Shown here: positions 1 through 8,037 of the stretch, one piece after another
Layout: each line of letters starts with the position of its first letter
Position numbering within the stretch: position 1 is the first letter of the stretch
Assembly: GCF_913060805.1 (NCBI RefSeq)
Contig: NZ_CAJXTC010000037.1
Location: forward strand, 1 to 52,037
Length of the DNA stretch: 52,037 nt
Origin: an uncultured Draconibacterium sp.
Lineage (GTDB): Bacteria; Bacteroidota; Bacteroidia; Bacteroidales; Prolixibacteraceae
Reading direction: 5' to 3'
Notes under the pieces: model-generated
Seen by the model: only the letters and a program-made list of their open reading frames with translations
What the model was told of the DNA's origin: nothing
The model's database searches: none
Made by a program: the position numbers and the translations under genes

Positions 1-22
1 AATAACGAATTTTATGATTAGC

Positions 23-67
23 AACCTAAAGGTACTCGAGCCTGAGCACTTTAGCTACCTTTAGGTT
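23..67. repeat. Perfect 12-bp inverted repeat near left edge
   Basis: The arms AACCTAAAGGTA (23-34) and TACCTTTAGGTT (56-67) are exact reverse complements around a 21-nt spacer. No T-run follows, so it is not a standard intrinsic terminator. It lies upstream of the first gene and could be the 3' end of a gene outside the window, an operator, or a dispersed palindromic repeat. Confidence 0.55.
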
Positions 68-211
68 TCGTTCAACAATTTGTAAATTGCATTGCGGGGT
101 TCGTGGTGTGTCGTTTATTACTAATAACTAACGCAACCATTTAACCTTTAAATAAATCTTTTAAGAAAAAGCCATAAATACGAAGCTTGCAAATTTTTCA
201 CACCAAAACCG

Positions 212-820
212 ATGAAGAAAAGCATACTACTCCTGTTCCTGTTCATTTTTGTCTTTAGTTCTGCTAAAGCTCAATTTTCAGAAAATAATGCCATTTATTA
301 CTCCGACGGACTGAGTATTGGCAACTACTTTGGAGTTGATGTAAACCTGAACTACGTTTATCGGGAGAAGTATTCGTTAAAAATCGGGTACATTCACAAT
401 TGGAGAGAACCAAAATCTCAACCCGGCGACTATTCTGCAGGATTAGCAAAAGCATTACTTTTCGGTGCTGCAGATCCTCACGATCAAATGAGAAATTACC
501 AAATTGCTGTGGGGAAAATATACCTTCTTAACGAAAGCCGGACCATACGGATCAATTTTAGTGTTGGGCTGGGTTATACAGAAATTAAAGAACCTGCAAA
601 CTGGCTAAAAACAGAATCGGCATTCCTTGCCGAGAATTATACCTGGAATTACGAAAACCGGAATACGCTTAGCCTATTAATAAATCCACGAATTGAATTT
701 CCGTTTACCACCATTTATGGTTTATCCCTCTCGCCAATGGTACAAATAAATAAACACCGTACCTTCTTCGGTATTGGTGTTGGACAAATGATTGGCTTGC
801 TTCGAAACAGAAATTATTAA
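212..820 (+). CDS. Secreted outer-membrane beta-barrel-like protein, unknown function
   Basis: This 202-residue protein has a Sec signal peptide of about 20 residues (lysines, then a Leu/Phe-rich core, cleavage near AKA/Q). The mature part alternates hydrophobic and polar residues with many aromatics (for example NYFGVDVNLNYVY and LKIGYIHNW) and ends in a Tyr, the pattern of a small outer-membrane beta-barrel. I recognise no named family. It stands alone: 179 nt separate it from the next operon and no partner is visible. The ATG at 212 follows an A-rich stretch and directly precedes the signal peptide, so the start is secure. The barrel assignment is inferred from composition only. Confidence 0.7.
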   Translation: MKKSILLLFLFIFVFSSAKAQFSENNAIYYSDGLSIGNYFGVDVNLNYVYREKYSLKIGYIHNWREPKSQPGDYSAGLAKALLFGAADPHDQMRNYQIAVGKIYLLNESRTIRINFSVGLGYTEIKEPANWLKTESAFLAENYTWNYENRNTLSLLINPRIEFPFTTIYGLSLSPMVQINKHRTFFGIGVGQMIGLLRNRNY

Positions 821-903
821 TCTCCGCTCCCACTTCCAAACCCAACAGCCACAACCTTATTTACTCATTTACAGCATTGTAAACCAATGTGTGGTAACTC
901 ACT

Positions 904-942
904 CTTGACCTACATCAAGGCGCTTTCTTATCATAGGTCAAG
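904..942. promoter_or_regulatory. Crp/Fnr-type box inside a larger palindrome
   Basis: TTGAC-CTAC-ATCAA at 905-918 matches nine of ten half-site bases of the Fnr/Crp consensus TTGAT-N4-ATCAA. CTTGACCT (904-911) also has an exact inverted partner, AGGTCAAG, at 935-942. The box centre is about 53 nt upstream of the -7 element at 965-972, an activator-like distance. Regulation of the NTF2/YceI/DoxX operon by a Crp/Fnr-family protein is inferred. Confidence 0.5.
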
Positions 943-964
943 TGTACGAGGCATGGCTCCACGG

Positions 965-972
965 TATCTTTG
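965..972 (+). promoter_or_regulatory. Bacteroidota -7 promoter element (TAnnTTTG)
   Basis: TATCTTTG is an exact match to the Bacteroidota -7 consensus and lies 28 nt before the ATG at 1000. No clear -33 TTTG is seen, which fits an activator-dependent promoter with the box at 905-918. Confidence 0.55.
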
Positions 973-999
973 TATCATAAAATTTAAACAACGAAAAAA

Positions 1000-1554
1000 A
1001 TGAAAAAATTAAATTTACTTCTCGTAGCAGTAGCACTATTAGGCGCACTATCTGCCAATGCACAGTCGAAAAAAGAAATCGCTGAAGCAAAAAAACAACT
1101 CAATGAAATTTTAGCCGGCCAAAAGCTGACTGAAGAGTACCTGCAAAAATTCGATACACTGGATTTTGTGGTTTACAGTAACCAGGAATGGGAAAGATTG
1201 CACGAAAGTCATGCTGAAAACATTCTTGTTTATTACCCCGACGGAAGCACAACGGTTGGTTTGGAAGACCACATTGCAGCATTAGAACCGATGTTCGTTT
1301 TTGCACCGAACACCAAAATCAACGTTCACCCAATTCGTTTTGGAACCGGACAATACACCGCAGTTACCGGTTATATTGAAGGAACATTCTCTGAACCAAT
1401 GCCAATCGGCGACGGAAAATTTATTGATCCAACCGGAAAATCGTTCAAATTACCGATGGTTACCATTGGCCTGTGGAAAGACGGTACCATGTACGAAGAG
1501 CACCTGTTTTGGGATAACATGGCATTTATGCAACAAATCGGATTGGCAAACTAA
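1000..1554 (+). CDS. Secreted NTF2-like/SnoaL-like protein
   Basis: This is a 184-residue protein with a Sec signal peptide (about residues 1-21, cleavage near ANA/Q). The mature part resembles the SnoaL/NTF2-like fold: an N-terminal helix, then a short WERLHESHAENILVYYPDG segment with the His/Asp pattern typical of these cone-shaped barrels, then strands ending in HLFWDNMAFMQQIG. It probably binds a small hydrophobic ligand or acts as a cyclase/isomerase-like protein in the periplasm; the substrate is unknown. It is the first gene of a tight operon with the YceI gene (40-nt gap) and the DoxX gene, behind the -7 element at 965 and the Crp/Fnr-like box at 905. Confidence 0.72.
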   Translation: MKKLNLLLVAVALLGALSANAQSKKEIAEAKKQLNEILAGQKLTEEYLQKFDTLDFVVYSNQEWERLHESHAENILVYYPDGSTTVGLEDHIAALEPMFVFAPNTKINVHPIRFGTGQYTAVTGYIEGTFSEPMPIGDGKFIDPTGKSFKLPMVTIGLWKDGTMYEEHLFWDNMAFMQQIGLAN

Positions 1555-1594
1555 ATAGAAGTATTCACAATTATCACTATTAAAAATTATTACC

Positions 1595-2188
1595 ATGAAA
1601 AAATTAAGTTTATTATTCTCGATAGTGGCTGTACTGACTTTATCAGCATTCACAGCCGGAACTTCGTCGGTTTGGACAAACGACGCAGCACACTCTCAAC
1701 TGTTCTTTACTGTAACGCACCTGGGCATTAACGATGTAAGCGGAACATTCGACGACTTTACAGTTAGCATTGAATCATCAAAAGCGGATTTTAGCGACGC
1801 CGTGTTTAACCTCACCGCTAAAACCAGTTCGATTAATACCCGTGTGGAAGCCCGCAACAACCACTTGAAAAGTGCCGACTTTTTTGATGTGGAGAAATAC
1901 CCGGAACTGACGTTTACAAGTACAGGTATTAAACCGGCAGGCGAGAACAAATACAAACTTACCGGAGATCTTACCATCCACGGCGTTACAAAAACGGTAA
2001 CTGTTGATTTGTGGTACCGCAGACAAACCACCAACCCAATGTCGTCGAAACTAACTACCGCGTTTCAAATTGACGGAACCATTAAACGTTCCGATTTTGA
2101 AGTTGGCGGAAAATTTCCGGAAGCGATTGTTAGCGACGAAGTAAGAATTGTTGCAAACGGCGAGTTTGTACAAGCCGACCAACAATAA
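1595..2188 (+). CDS. YceI family periplasmic protein
   Basis: This 197-residue protein has a signal peptide (about residues 1-22). It carries the YceI pattern from the mature N-terminus: W-(x)n-AAHSQLFFTVTHLGINDVSGTF, then LTAKTSSINTR, NNHLKSADFFD and the late DLTIHGVTKTVTVD segment. YceI proteins form an extended lipocalin-like barrel that binds isoprenoid or other amphipathic lipids in the periplasm. Length is normal for the family. It sits between the NTF2-like gene and the DoxX gene (9-nt gap), so the three are very likely co-transcribed. DoxX and YceI are often neighbours in Bacteroidota, which suggests a shared link to quinone or redox chemistry at the membrane (inference). Confidence 0.9.
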   Translation: MKKLSLLFSIVAVLTLSAFTAGTSSVWTNDAAHSQLFFTVTHLGINDVSGTFDDFTVSIESSKADFSDAVFNLTAKTSSINTRVEARNNHLKSADFFDVEKYPELTFTSTGIKPAGENKYKLTGDLTIHGVTKTVTVDLWYRRQTTNPMSSKLTTAFQIDGTIKRSDFEVGGKFPEAIVSDEVRIVANGEFVQADQQ

Positions 2189-2197
2189 TGTAGAACA

Positions 2198-2623
2198 ATG
2201 GAACTATTAAATAGTATATTAGGAATTAACCAGAGTGCTGCAACTATTGATGTAGCACTCCTGGTTTTACGAGTAGCCATAGGCGTGTTAATGCTCCGCC
2301 ATGGTATTCCCAAAATAAAGAAGTTACTATCGCCCGAGCCGATACATTTCTTTAAAACATTCGGATTAAGCGAACGACACTCGTTAATGGCCGCAGCATT
2401 TGTGGAAGTCTTCTTTTCACTTTGTTTGATACTGGGACTGGGAACTCAGCTTGCCGTTCTGCCCTTACTGTTTACCATGTTGATCGCCGCATTTTACACC
2501 CTGAAATCGCAACCGTTCGACACCAAAGAAATCCCCGTTTTGTTTCTGCTGATCTACATTACTTTGTTTCTTGCAGGAAGCGGTAAATTCTCGTTGGATT
2601 ACCTGCTTTTTGGAATTCGATAA
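2198..2623 (+). CDS. DoxX family membrane protein
   Basis: This 141-residue protein has four hydrophobic segments (roughly residues 16-36, 62-82, 84-102, 110-130). It has the DoxX-type early motif with Gly and Arg (VLMLRHGIPKIKK) and the AAFVEVFFSLCLILGLGTQLA segment that defines the DoxX/TQO-small-subunit superfamily. Members are small integral membrane proteins associated with quinol or thiosulfate oxidation and oxidative stress; the reaction here is unknown. It is the last gene of the operon starting at 1000, 9 nt after the YceI stop, and is followed by a large inverted repeat that probably ends transcription. Confidence 0.85.
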   Translation: MELLNSILGINQSAATIDVALLVLRVAIGVLMLRHGIPKIKKLLSPEPIHFFKTFGLSERHSLMAAAFVEVFFSLCLILGLGTQLAVLPLLFTMLIAAFYTLKSQPFDTKEIPVLFLLIYITLFLAGSGKFSLDYLLFGIR

Positions 2624-2639
2624 ATAGTTGCTTTGAAAT

Positions 2640-2717
2640 TAAATTGTCACTGCTGCTTTCTTAACCGTCTTCGCTATTCAGTCGCCGGCGTTTTATGAAA
2701 TCAGCAGTGACAATTTA
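2640..2717. terminator. Long palindrome between convergent genes
   Basis: A perfect 16-bp stem (2640-2655 with 2702-2717, core AAATTGTCACTGCTG) is extended after one mismatch by four more pairs (2657-2660 with 2697-2700). The 36-nt loop contains the self-complementary CGCCGGCG. It lies between the convergent DoxX and ABC genes, so it may act as a bidirectional terminator. It lacks a strong T-run and could also be a dispersed palindromic element. Confidence 0.55.
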
Positions 2718-2719
2718 TG

Positions 2720-3964
2720 TTAACACACCACCTCTCCCACCGATCCGTTCTCTCCGGGCACTAACTCAAAAACAAACTGTGGTCTTAAATCCGGCTCTGT
2801 ACGGTGCGAGACATAGAGAATAGCCGTCTGACTTTCGTCGGCAATTTTATTGATGAGAGCCGAAAGCAGCGCCGCACTTTTATCGTCCAGTCCCGTTGAT
2901 GGCTCGTCGAGTATCAGCAGTGGCGGGTGTTTTACCATCGCACGTGCAATCAACACCATTCGGCGGTGCACCTGCGAGAGTTCGATAAAAGTATGCCCTC
3001 CTTTGTTTTCAAGTCCCAGTACTTTTAACCATTTGTTGGCCACATGTTTTTGTATCTCGCTAGGCCGGTGGTACAAACCAATGGAATCGTGAAAACCCGA
3101 GATCACCATCTGTTCGGCCGTATGGCGGCGTTTAAACAACTCCATCATCGACGGCGTAAAATACCCGATCTTCTTTTTGATCTCCCAAACACTTTCGCCG
3201 GTTCCCTTTCGGCGGCCAAATAATTCGATGTTCTGCCCAAAAGCTTTTGGGTTATCACCATTTATCATGGTAAGAATGGTAGTTTTCCCTGATCCGTTAG
3301 GACCTTTCAATTGCCAGAACTCACCGGCTTTTATGATCCAGTTGATATTATTTAGGATTTGCCTTTCCTGGTAATGCACTGATACATCGCTGAGTATGAT
3401 CAGCTCGTTGTACTTCACCTCTTCCTCATGCAACGGTCCCGGAATTTCGATAGCAAAATGTACCTCTACCTCCGGTTCATACTTTTCAAGGTATTGTTTT
3501 ATACTGTCGGAGTATACTACTCTTCCATTGTCAACGCGCATGGCATGCTTTATAAACGGCAACAGGTCTGACTTTCTTTTGAACACCAATATCACCGGCA
3601 TTTTTGTAGCGATCGTTTCCAAACGAACTTTTAACTGTTTTACCGATTCCACATCCAGCGCATCAAAAGGATTATCGAGAATAATAAAATCAGGCTGTTT
3701 CGCCATCAGGTATTCCAGCAGCGCCTTTTTTTGCTCGCCACTGGAGAGTGTACGTATGCTACGGCCGTAGTTTTGGGTCAGCTCAAAATTATCATGTCGG
3801 AACTCGTCCTCGATAAACTTCGCCAGCGTTGTATTCGAAAACAACACGCCCTTTTTGCCTTGCAATTCCGGAAAATGCTCCGTACTCTCCCCTTTCAAAA
3901 GTTGTTTCATAAAGGCCGAATCCATCGCCAAATCATCGCCATTTAACGCCACATGTTTATGCAT
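2720..3964 (-). CDS. ABC protein with two nucleotide-binding domains (ModF-like)
   Basis: This 414-residue cytosolic protein has two ABC ATPase halves and no membrane segment. The first half (about 1-165) has a signature motif (LSSGEQKK, 73-80) and Walker B (FIILDNP, 93-99) but no Walker A. The second (about 185-410) has Walker A (GPNGSGKT, 221-228), Walker B (LLILDEP, 349-355) and the H-loop His387, but its signature is degenerate (LSQVH, 329-333). Pairing of the two halves would leave one competent composite ATP site. Double-NBD soluble proteins of this type are usually called ModF-like or molybdate-transport ATPases, although no permease is nearby, so transport is unproven. It is monocistronic, convergent with the DoxX gene, with an ATG start at 3964. 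Confidence 0.8.
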   Translation of the reverse strand: MHKHVALNGDDLAMDSAFMKQLLKGESTEHFPELQGKKGVLFSNTTLAKFIEDEFRHDNFELTQNYGRSIRTLSSGEQKKALLEYLMAKQPDFIILDNPFDALDVESVKQLKVRLETIATKMPVILVFKRKSDLLPFIKHAMRVDNGRVVYSDSIKQYLEKYEPEVEVHFAIEIPGPLHEEEVKYNELIILSDVSVHYQERQILNNINWIIKAGEFWQLKGPNGSGKTTILTMINGDNPKAFGQNIELFGRRKGTGESVWEIKKKIGYFTPSMMELFKRRHTAEQMVISGFHDSIGLYHRPSEIQKHVANKWLKVLGLENKGGHTFIELSQVHRRMVLIARAMVKHPPLLILDEPSTGLDDKSAALLSALINKIADESQTAILYVSHRTEPDLRPQFVFELVPGENGSVGEVVC

Positions 3965-4195
3965 ACTCTTGTTTTGAATACGCCAAATTAGAAATATCTG
4001 AGCAATTTCTAGGATGCATTCCTGACATTCGGATAAATCCTTCCGACATTTTATTTTGAATTAATCTTAATAAAATGTAAATTGAATTCAATTACCCTCC
4101 GGCATACATTCCAAGCCAAAAAAACATCCAAAGTCAGCCTGCTTTTTGTGAAAAGTGAAGCTATTTTATGATATGTATAACTTAAAGTAAACACT

Positions 4196-4792
4196 ATGAG
4201 AAAGAACAAATTTGTTTTACTGATTTTTGGAGCCATGTGCTTTGCCCTGCTTAATTTTTCGTGCACCAATGGATCGAAACCGGCGGCTGCTGAAGCTCAA
4301 CCCGCCGAATTAACGGGCGAAGAACTGGTAGTTCGTGGCGAGTACCTGGTAACAATTATGGGTTGTAACGATTGTCATTCGCCCAAACGAATGGGCGCCA
4401 ACGGGCCGGAGCTAATCCCCGAGTTACTTTTATCGGGCTACCCGGGCGACCGCCCAATACTTGATTTAAAAACAGAAATGACCGCGCAGGGTTTTGCCAC
4501 ATTTTATCCGGATTTAACCGGTAGTGCCGGTCCGTGGGGAATGTCGTTTGCAGCCAACCTAACACCCGATGCAACGGGTATCGGCACCTGGAGCGAAGAA
4601 CAATTTAAAAAAGCAATGAAAGAAGGTAAATTCAAAGGTTTGGATGGCACACGTCAGCTTTTACCTCCAATGCCTTCCGAGAATTTTAAGGATATAGAAG
4701 ATGAAGATATCTCAGCAATTTTTGCCTATCTGAAAAGTTTAAAGCCAGTTAAAAATGTCGTTCCGGCAGCAATTCCGCCTAATGAGATGTAA
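4196..4792 (+). CDS. Cytochrome c lipoprotein (single CxxCH)
   Basis: This 198-residue protein has a lipoprotein signal ending in LNFSC (lipidated Cys23). Haem attachment is by CNDCH at 57-61. A Met in the late PPMPSENF segment (about 159) is the likely sixth ligand, followed by the closing helix DISAIFAYLKSLKPV typical of class I cytochrome c domains. The roughly 100 residues between the haem motif and the Met form a large insertion, as in di-haem-like c551/c552 relatives that donate electrons to periplasmic dehydrogenases. It is probably anchored in a membrane facing the periplasm. It is transcribed alone, divergent from the ABC gene, and no dedicated dehydrogenase lies beside it. The partner is unknown. 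Confidence 0.85.
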   Translation: MRKNKFVLLIFGAMCFALLNFSCTNGSKPAAAEAQPAELTGEELVVRGEYLVTIMGCNDCHSPKRMGANGPELIPELLLSGYPGDRPILDLKTEMTAQGFATFYPDLTGSAGPWGMSFAANLTPDATGIGTWSEEQFKKAMKEGKFKGLDGTRQLLPPMPSENFKDIEDEDISAIFAYLKSLKPVKNVVPAAIPPNEM

Positions 4793-4807
4793 TTCTTTCG
4801 AATAATA

Positions 4808-4930
4808 AAGGCTGTCTTAAAAGTGAATTATATAGTATAGACGTCACCCTGAACTTGTTTCAGGGTCTGTGATACAAAGATTCTGAAACAAGTTCAGAAT
4901 GACGAGACAAAACGCTTTTAAGACGGCCTT
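4808..4930. repeat. Nested palindromic intergenic element
   Basis: The outer arms (4808-4823 and 4915-4930) pair over 15 of 16 bases, with a G-T wobble. Inside are two smaller hairpins, CCCTGAA/TTCAGGG (4847-4865) and ATTCTGAA/TTCAGAAT (4880-4900), which are inverted copies of each other sharing CTGAACTTGTTTCAG. The whole 123 nt could extrude as a cruciform. It lies between convergent genes and may terminate both. From memory, CTGAACTTGTTTCAG palindromes recur in Bacteroidota intergenic regions, so it may be a REP-like element. Confidence 0.7.
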
Positions 4931-4936
4931 GTATTT

Positions 4937-6994
4937 TTAATGTTCTATCCGAATACGGGCGTCAACAGCCAGAATTTCCTTTTCGTTGCCCAACAGCGGA
5001 TTAATATCAATTTCCTTGATTTCAGTGGCAAAACGCAGCAACCACGACAAGCGCACAATTATATCCACATACTTATCGATATTCACGCCCGCCTGTTTGC
5101 GGAAACCTTTCAGAATTTTGTAGGATTTCAGACTGGTAACCATCGACCGTGCTTCGCTGTGTGTAAGCGGTGCAAGGCCAGAGGCCACATCTTTCATCAC
5201 TTCTACGTAAATACCTCCCATCCCGCACAACACTACATGCCCGAAAGTTTCTTCGTAAGTAGCTCCCAAAAAAAGCTCGGTTCCTGCAGCCATTTGGGCA
5301 ATCAACACCCCCTCGGTTCCTTCAATCTGAAACAGGTGATGAAACTCTTTGCGCACCTGGGTAACATTCCTGACATTAAGGATTACGCCGCCAACTTCGG
5401 TTTTGTGCACCGGCCCAACCACTTTCATCACCACCGGAAAACCGATGTTCATTGCAGCTAAAACAGCTTCCGATTCTGACTTGGCAACCATTTCTTTTAC
5501 CCGCGGAATGCCCGCCAGATCAAACAAATTATGAATTACTTCGGGTGGCTGATAACCATCTTTTGCTTCAGCAATTACTGCTTTTACCGCCTCAGGATCG
5601 ATTCCATGTGCCACTTCTGTTTCTGTTACAGGCTGTGGCGTATTCATCACTTTTGTTAGCGCACGCCCAAGCAACACTTCGTCGGGGAAGTTTACATTGC
5701 CTCGTGACAAAAAGTGGGCAACGTCATCTTTTACATTGATAAGCGATGGAAGAATTGGGTAAATCGGTTTTTTACAAACCTTCATTTTTTCGGAAAGCAC
5801 ATCGTAAACATCGCCAATCGGGAATAATCCCGGACTTCCGAAAATTACCGCCATCCCATCTACATCAAAATCATTTTCGCAGGCGTCGATAATATGCCCC
5901 AACTGTTCGGCGGTTCCGGTTGCCAGAAAATCGATTGGGTTTTCCACCGACGATCCGGGAAATAACTTTTGCAGCAGAGCAGATTTCGCTTCGGAATCCG
6001 CGATCTCTGGTATTTTTAATCCGCCGTCTTCCAAAGCATCGGTAAGCATCACACCCGGTCCACCGGCGTGTGTAATGATCGCCAGTTTTTCGCCCTGCAA
6101 TTCTTTGCACATAAATACGCTGGCAACGGTAGTCAACTCCTCACGACCGTAACAACGTACAATTCCTGCTTTGCGGAACAGTGCTTCCACCGCGGCATCA
6201 GAACTGGTTAGTGCCCCGGTATGCGACGATGCAGCACGGCTTCCGGCCGATGAACTTCCGGCTTTTATTGCAGCAATCCTGCATCCTTTTTTAATCAAAG
6301 AAGTGGCGTGATAGAGCAATTTATCCGGATTATTGATATTCTCGATATATAGCAATTTTACGCGCGGACTTTCGCCATCCACATAGTGTTCATCAAGGTA
6401 GGCCAAAACATCTTCAACACCAATGTGTGCGCTGTTTCCCACTGAAAAAACACTGGCAAAACGCAAGCCTTTCGGGATTCCCGATTCCATAATAAAAACG
6501 GCTGTAGCTCCCGAGCCGGAAATAAAATCGCAACCTTCAGAAGTCAGCTCCGGAATCGGCGTGGTAAAAACGCTGGCATGCCACGGCGTCATCACGCCAA
6601 TACAGTTTGGTCCGATCAAACAAGCATCGTGCTTTTCAACAACCTTAACAATTTGCTGCTCGAGCTCTTTACCGGCGTCGCTGGTTTCGCCAAATCCTGC
6701 CGAGATGATGATAAAAGCTTTGGTGTTATTTTGCTCCGCCAGATCAGTAATGGTTTGCAAACAATACTTGGCAGGAACCGCCAAAATCGCTAAATCGATC
6801 TCCGGAAGTTCCGCTACATCGGGAAAGGCAGGAATTCCCTGAATTTTAGATTCGTTGGGATTGATCGCGAAAAGATCGCCGGCAAAATGATGATCCAGCA
6901 GGTTTTTAATGATCTTTCCTCCGGGTTTTGCAATATTATTCGACGCACCAACAACTACAATACTGTTGGGTTTGAGCAATTTTTCGTTAATCAT
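4937..6994 (-). CDS. Acetate/acyl-CoA ligase, ADP-forming (fused alpha-beta)
   Basis: This 685-residue protein matches the NDP-forming acyl-CoA synthetase family, which converts acyl-CoA + ADP + Pi to acid + CoA + ATP. The order is: CoA-binding Rossmann domain (1-125, with VVVGASNN near 14-20), ligase-CoA domains containing IGPNCIGVM (127-135), the phosphohistidine segment SSHTGAL with His258, and a C-terminal ATP-grasp domain (about 465-685) including VVMKVVGPVHKTEVGG. Alpha and beta subunits are fused in one chain, as usual for this group. It would yield ATP by substrate-level phosphorylation from acetyl-CoA or branched acyl-CoA in the cytosol; specificity cannot be read here. It is divergent from the Usp-like gene. 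Confidence 0.92.
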   Translation of the reverse strand: MINEKLLKPNSIVVVGASNNIAKPGGKIIKNLLDHHFAGDLFAINPNESKIQGIPAFPDVAELPEIDLAILAVPAKYCLQTITDLAEQNNTKAFIIISAGFGETSDAGKELEQQIVKVVEKHDACLIGPNCIGVMTPWHASVFTTPIPELTSEGCDFISGSGATAVFIMESGIPKGLRFASVFSVGNSAHIGVEDVLAYLDEHYVDGESPRVKLLYIENINNPDKLLYHATSLIKKGCRIAAIKAGSSSAGSRAASSHTGALTSSDAAVEALFRKAGIVRCYGREELTTVASVFMCKELQGEKLAIITHAGGPGVMLTDALEDGGLKIPEIADSEAKSALLQKLFPGSSVENPIDFLATGTAEQLGHIIDACENDFDVDGMAVIFGSPGLFPIGDVYDVLSEKMKVCKKPIYPILPSLINVKDDVAHFLSRGNVNFPDEVLLGRALTKVMNTPQPVTETEVAHGIDPEAVKAVIAEAKDGYQPPEVIHNLFDLAGIPRVKEMVAKSESEAVLAAMNIGFPVVMKVVGPVHKTEVGGVILNVRNVTQVRKEFHHLFQIEGTEGVLIAQMAAGTELFLGATYEETFGHVVLCGMGGIYVEVMKDVASGLAPLTHSEARSMVTSLKSYKILKGFRKQAGVNIDKYVDIIVRLSWLLRFATEIKEIDINPLLGNEKEILAVDARIRIEH

Positions 6995-7107
6995 AGTTTG
7001 CGCTTTAGCAGCATAAAAGTAGGTAAAAGCATGTTAACCTTTCCTGATTTTTTTCAACAACAAATAAAAGCGTAGCCGAAATCCTTATTTTTACCTGAAA
7101 AACTACA

Positions 7108-7920
7108 ATGGCCAATAGCAAAGAGCAGAAAATAGTTGTGTTTATCGAGCTAAAAGACTCGGATCAGAACCTGATTATTCATGGTTTAAAACTGGCAGCT
7201 ATTTTCAAAAAGGAGCTTTGTTTACTTTATAATTATCAACCCAAACAAAAAAAGCAGCGCGACGAGTTAAAGCAAAAATTGCAAAGTTATGCAGCCATCG
7301 TAAAACAGGAAGTACCCGAGCAATTAGTATCAACACTTTTGTTGTGCGAGAGCCAAACGCAGCTGCCTGACCGGCTTGCCGAAGATTATGAAGGGATAAT
7401 CATTGTACTGAATTCCCTGAATTTGAGAAGCTATACAACGGCACTTGCCGAGACTTCGATTCCGTTCTTGTTCGTTCATCCCGAGTCGAAAATTATGGAT
7501 TACAATCACCTGTTACAGCCCATTGATCTGCGCAAGGAAATCAGCGACAGTTCACTTTGGTGTTCGTATTTTGGCCGCTTTAATGCTGCACAGATCGTTA
7601 CCATTTCGGCCAACGACAAAACAAAGGAAGCCAAAACCAATGTGATGAAGAATACGGAAATGACGCGGAAACTGTACGAGAAATTCAAGATTGCACACAA
7701 ACGTTATAAAGGCAGTAGATCGAGCTTACGCAATGTTTTTGAAGCACTGGAGCTGGCCCTTGCATCCGATTGTAACTTGTTGGTAATTCTGGGAAGTTCT
7801 ACTATTACGCCTGTAGATTTGCTGATTGGCTTACCCGAAAGAAAAGTGATAAAAGCGGCAGGCAAACTGCCTGTAATGGTTATTAATCCACGGAAAGACA
7901 ATTATATTTTGTGCGACTAA
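7108..7920 (+). CDS. Universal stress protein-like, probably tandem Usp domains
   Basis: This is a 270-residue soluble protein with two similar alpha/beta halves. Half one (about 8-140) starts with the strand KIVVFIELKDSDQ and ends in IPFLFVHPES. Half two (about 145-265) starts with HLLQPIDLRKE and ends in KLPVMVINPRK, the typical last strand of Usp domains. The Gly-rich ATP-binding loop G-2x-G-9x-G(S/T) is not clear, so this may be a non-nucleotide-binding type. It is divergent from the ADP-forming acyl-CoA synthetase (113-nt gap). The two may share control, since Usp proteins often accompany energy-stress enzymes (inference). The ATG at 7108 is well placed. Confidence 0.65.
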   Translation: MANSKEQKIVVFIELKDSDQNLIIHGLKLAAIFKKELCLLYNYQPKQKKQRDELKQKLQSYAAIVKQEVPEQLVSTLLLCESQTQLPDRLAEDYEGIIIVLNSLNLRSYTTALAETSIPFLFVHPESKIMDYNHLLQPIDLRKEISDSSLWCSYFGRFNAAQIVTISANDKTKEAKTNVMKNTEMTRKLYEKFKIAHKRYKGSRSSLRNVFEALELALASDCNLLVILGSSTITPVDLLIGLPERKVIKAAGKLPVMVINPRKDNYILCD

Positions 7921-8037
7921 GATTCGTTTGCAGTCTAAATGTACAATCACAGATTAACAATTTTGCAGTTTAACAATTTAACCGTTTATCAATTGATGAA
8001 GGTTTTATTACTTTCGCAATGAAATTCTGAGTTTAAA

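Noticed and set aside
1696-2034. 112-codon minus-strand ORF opposite the YceI gene
   Set aside because: It is a shadow of the YceI coding frame, with no protein family pattern or start signal.
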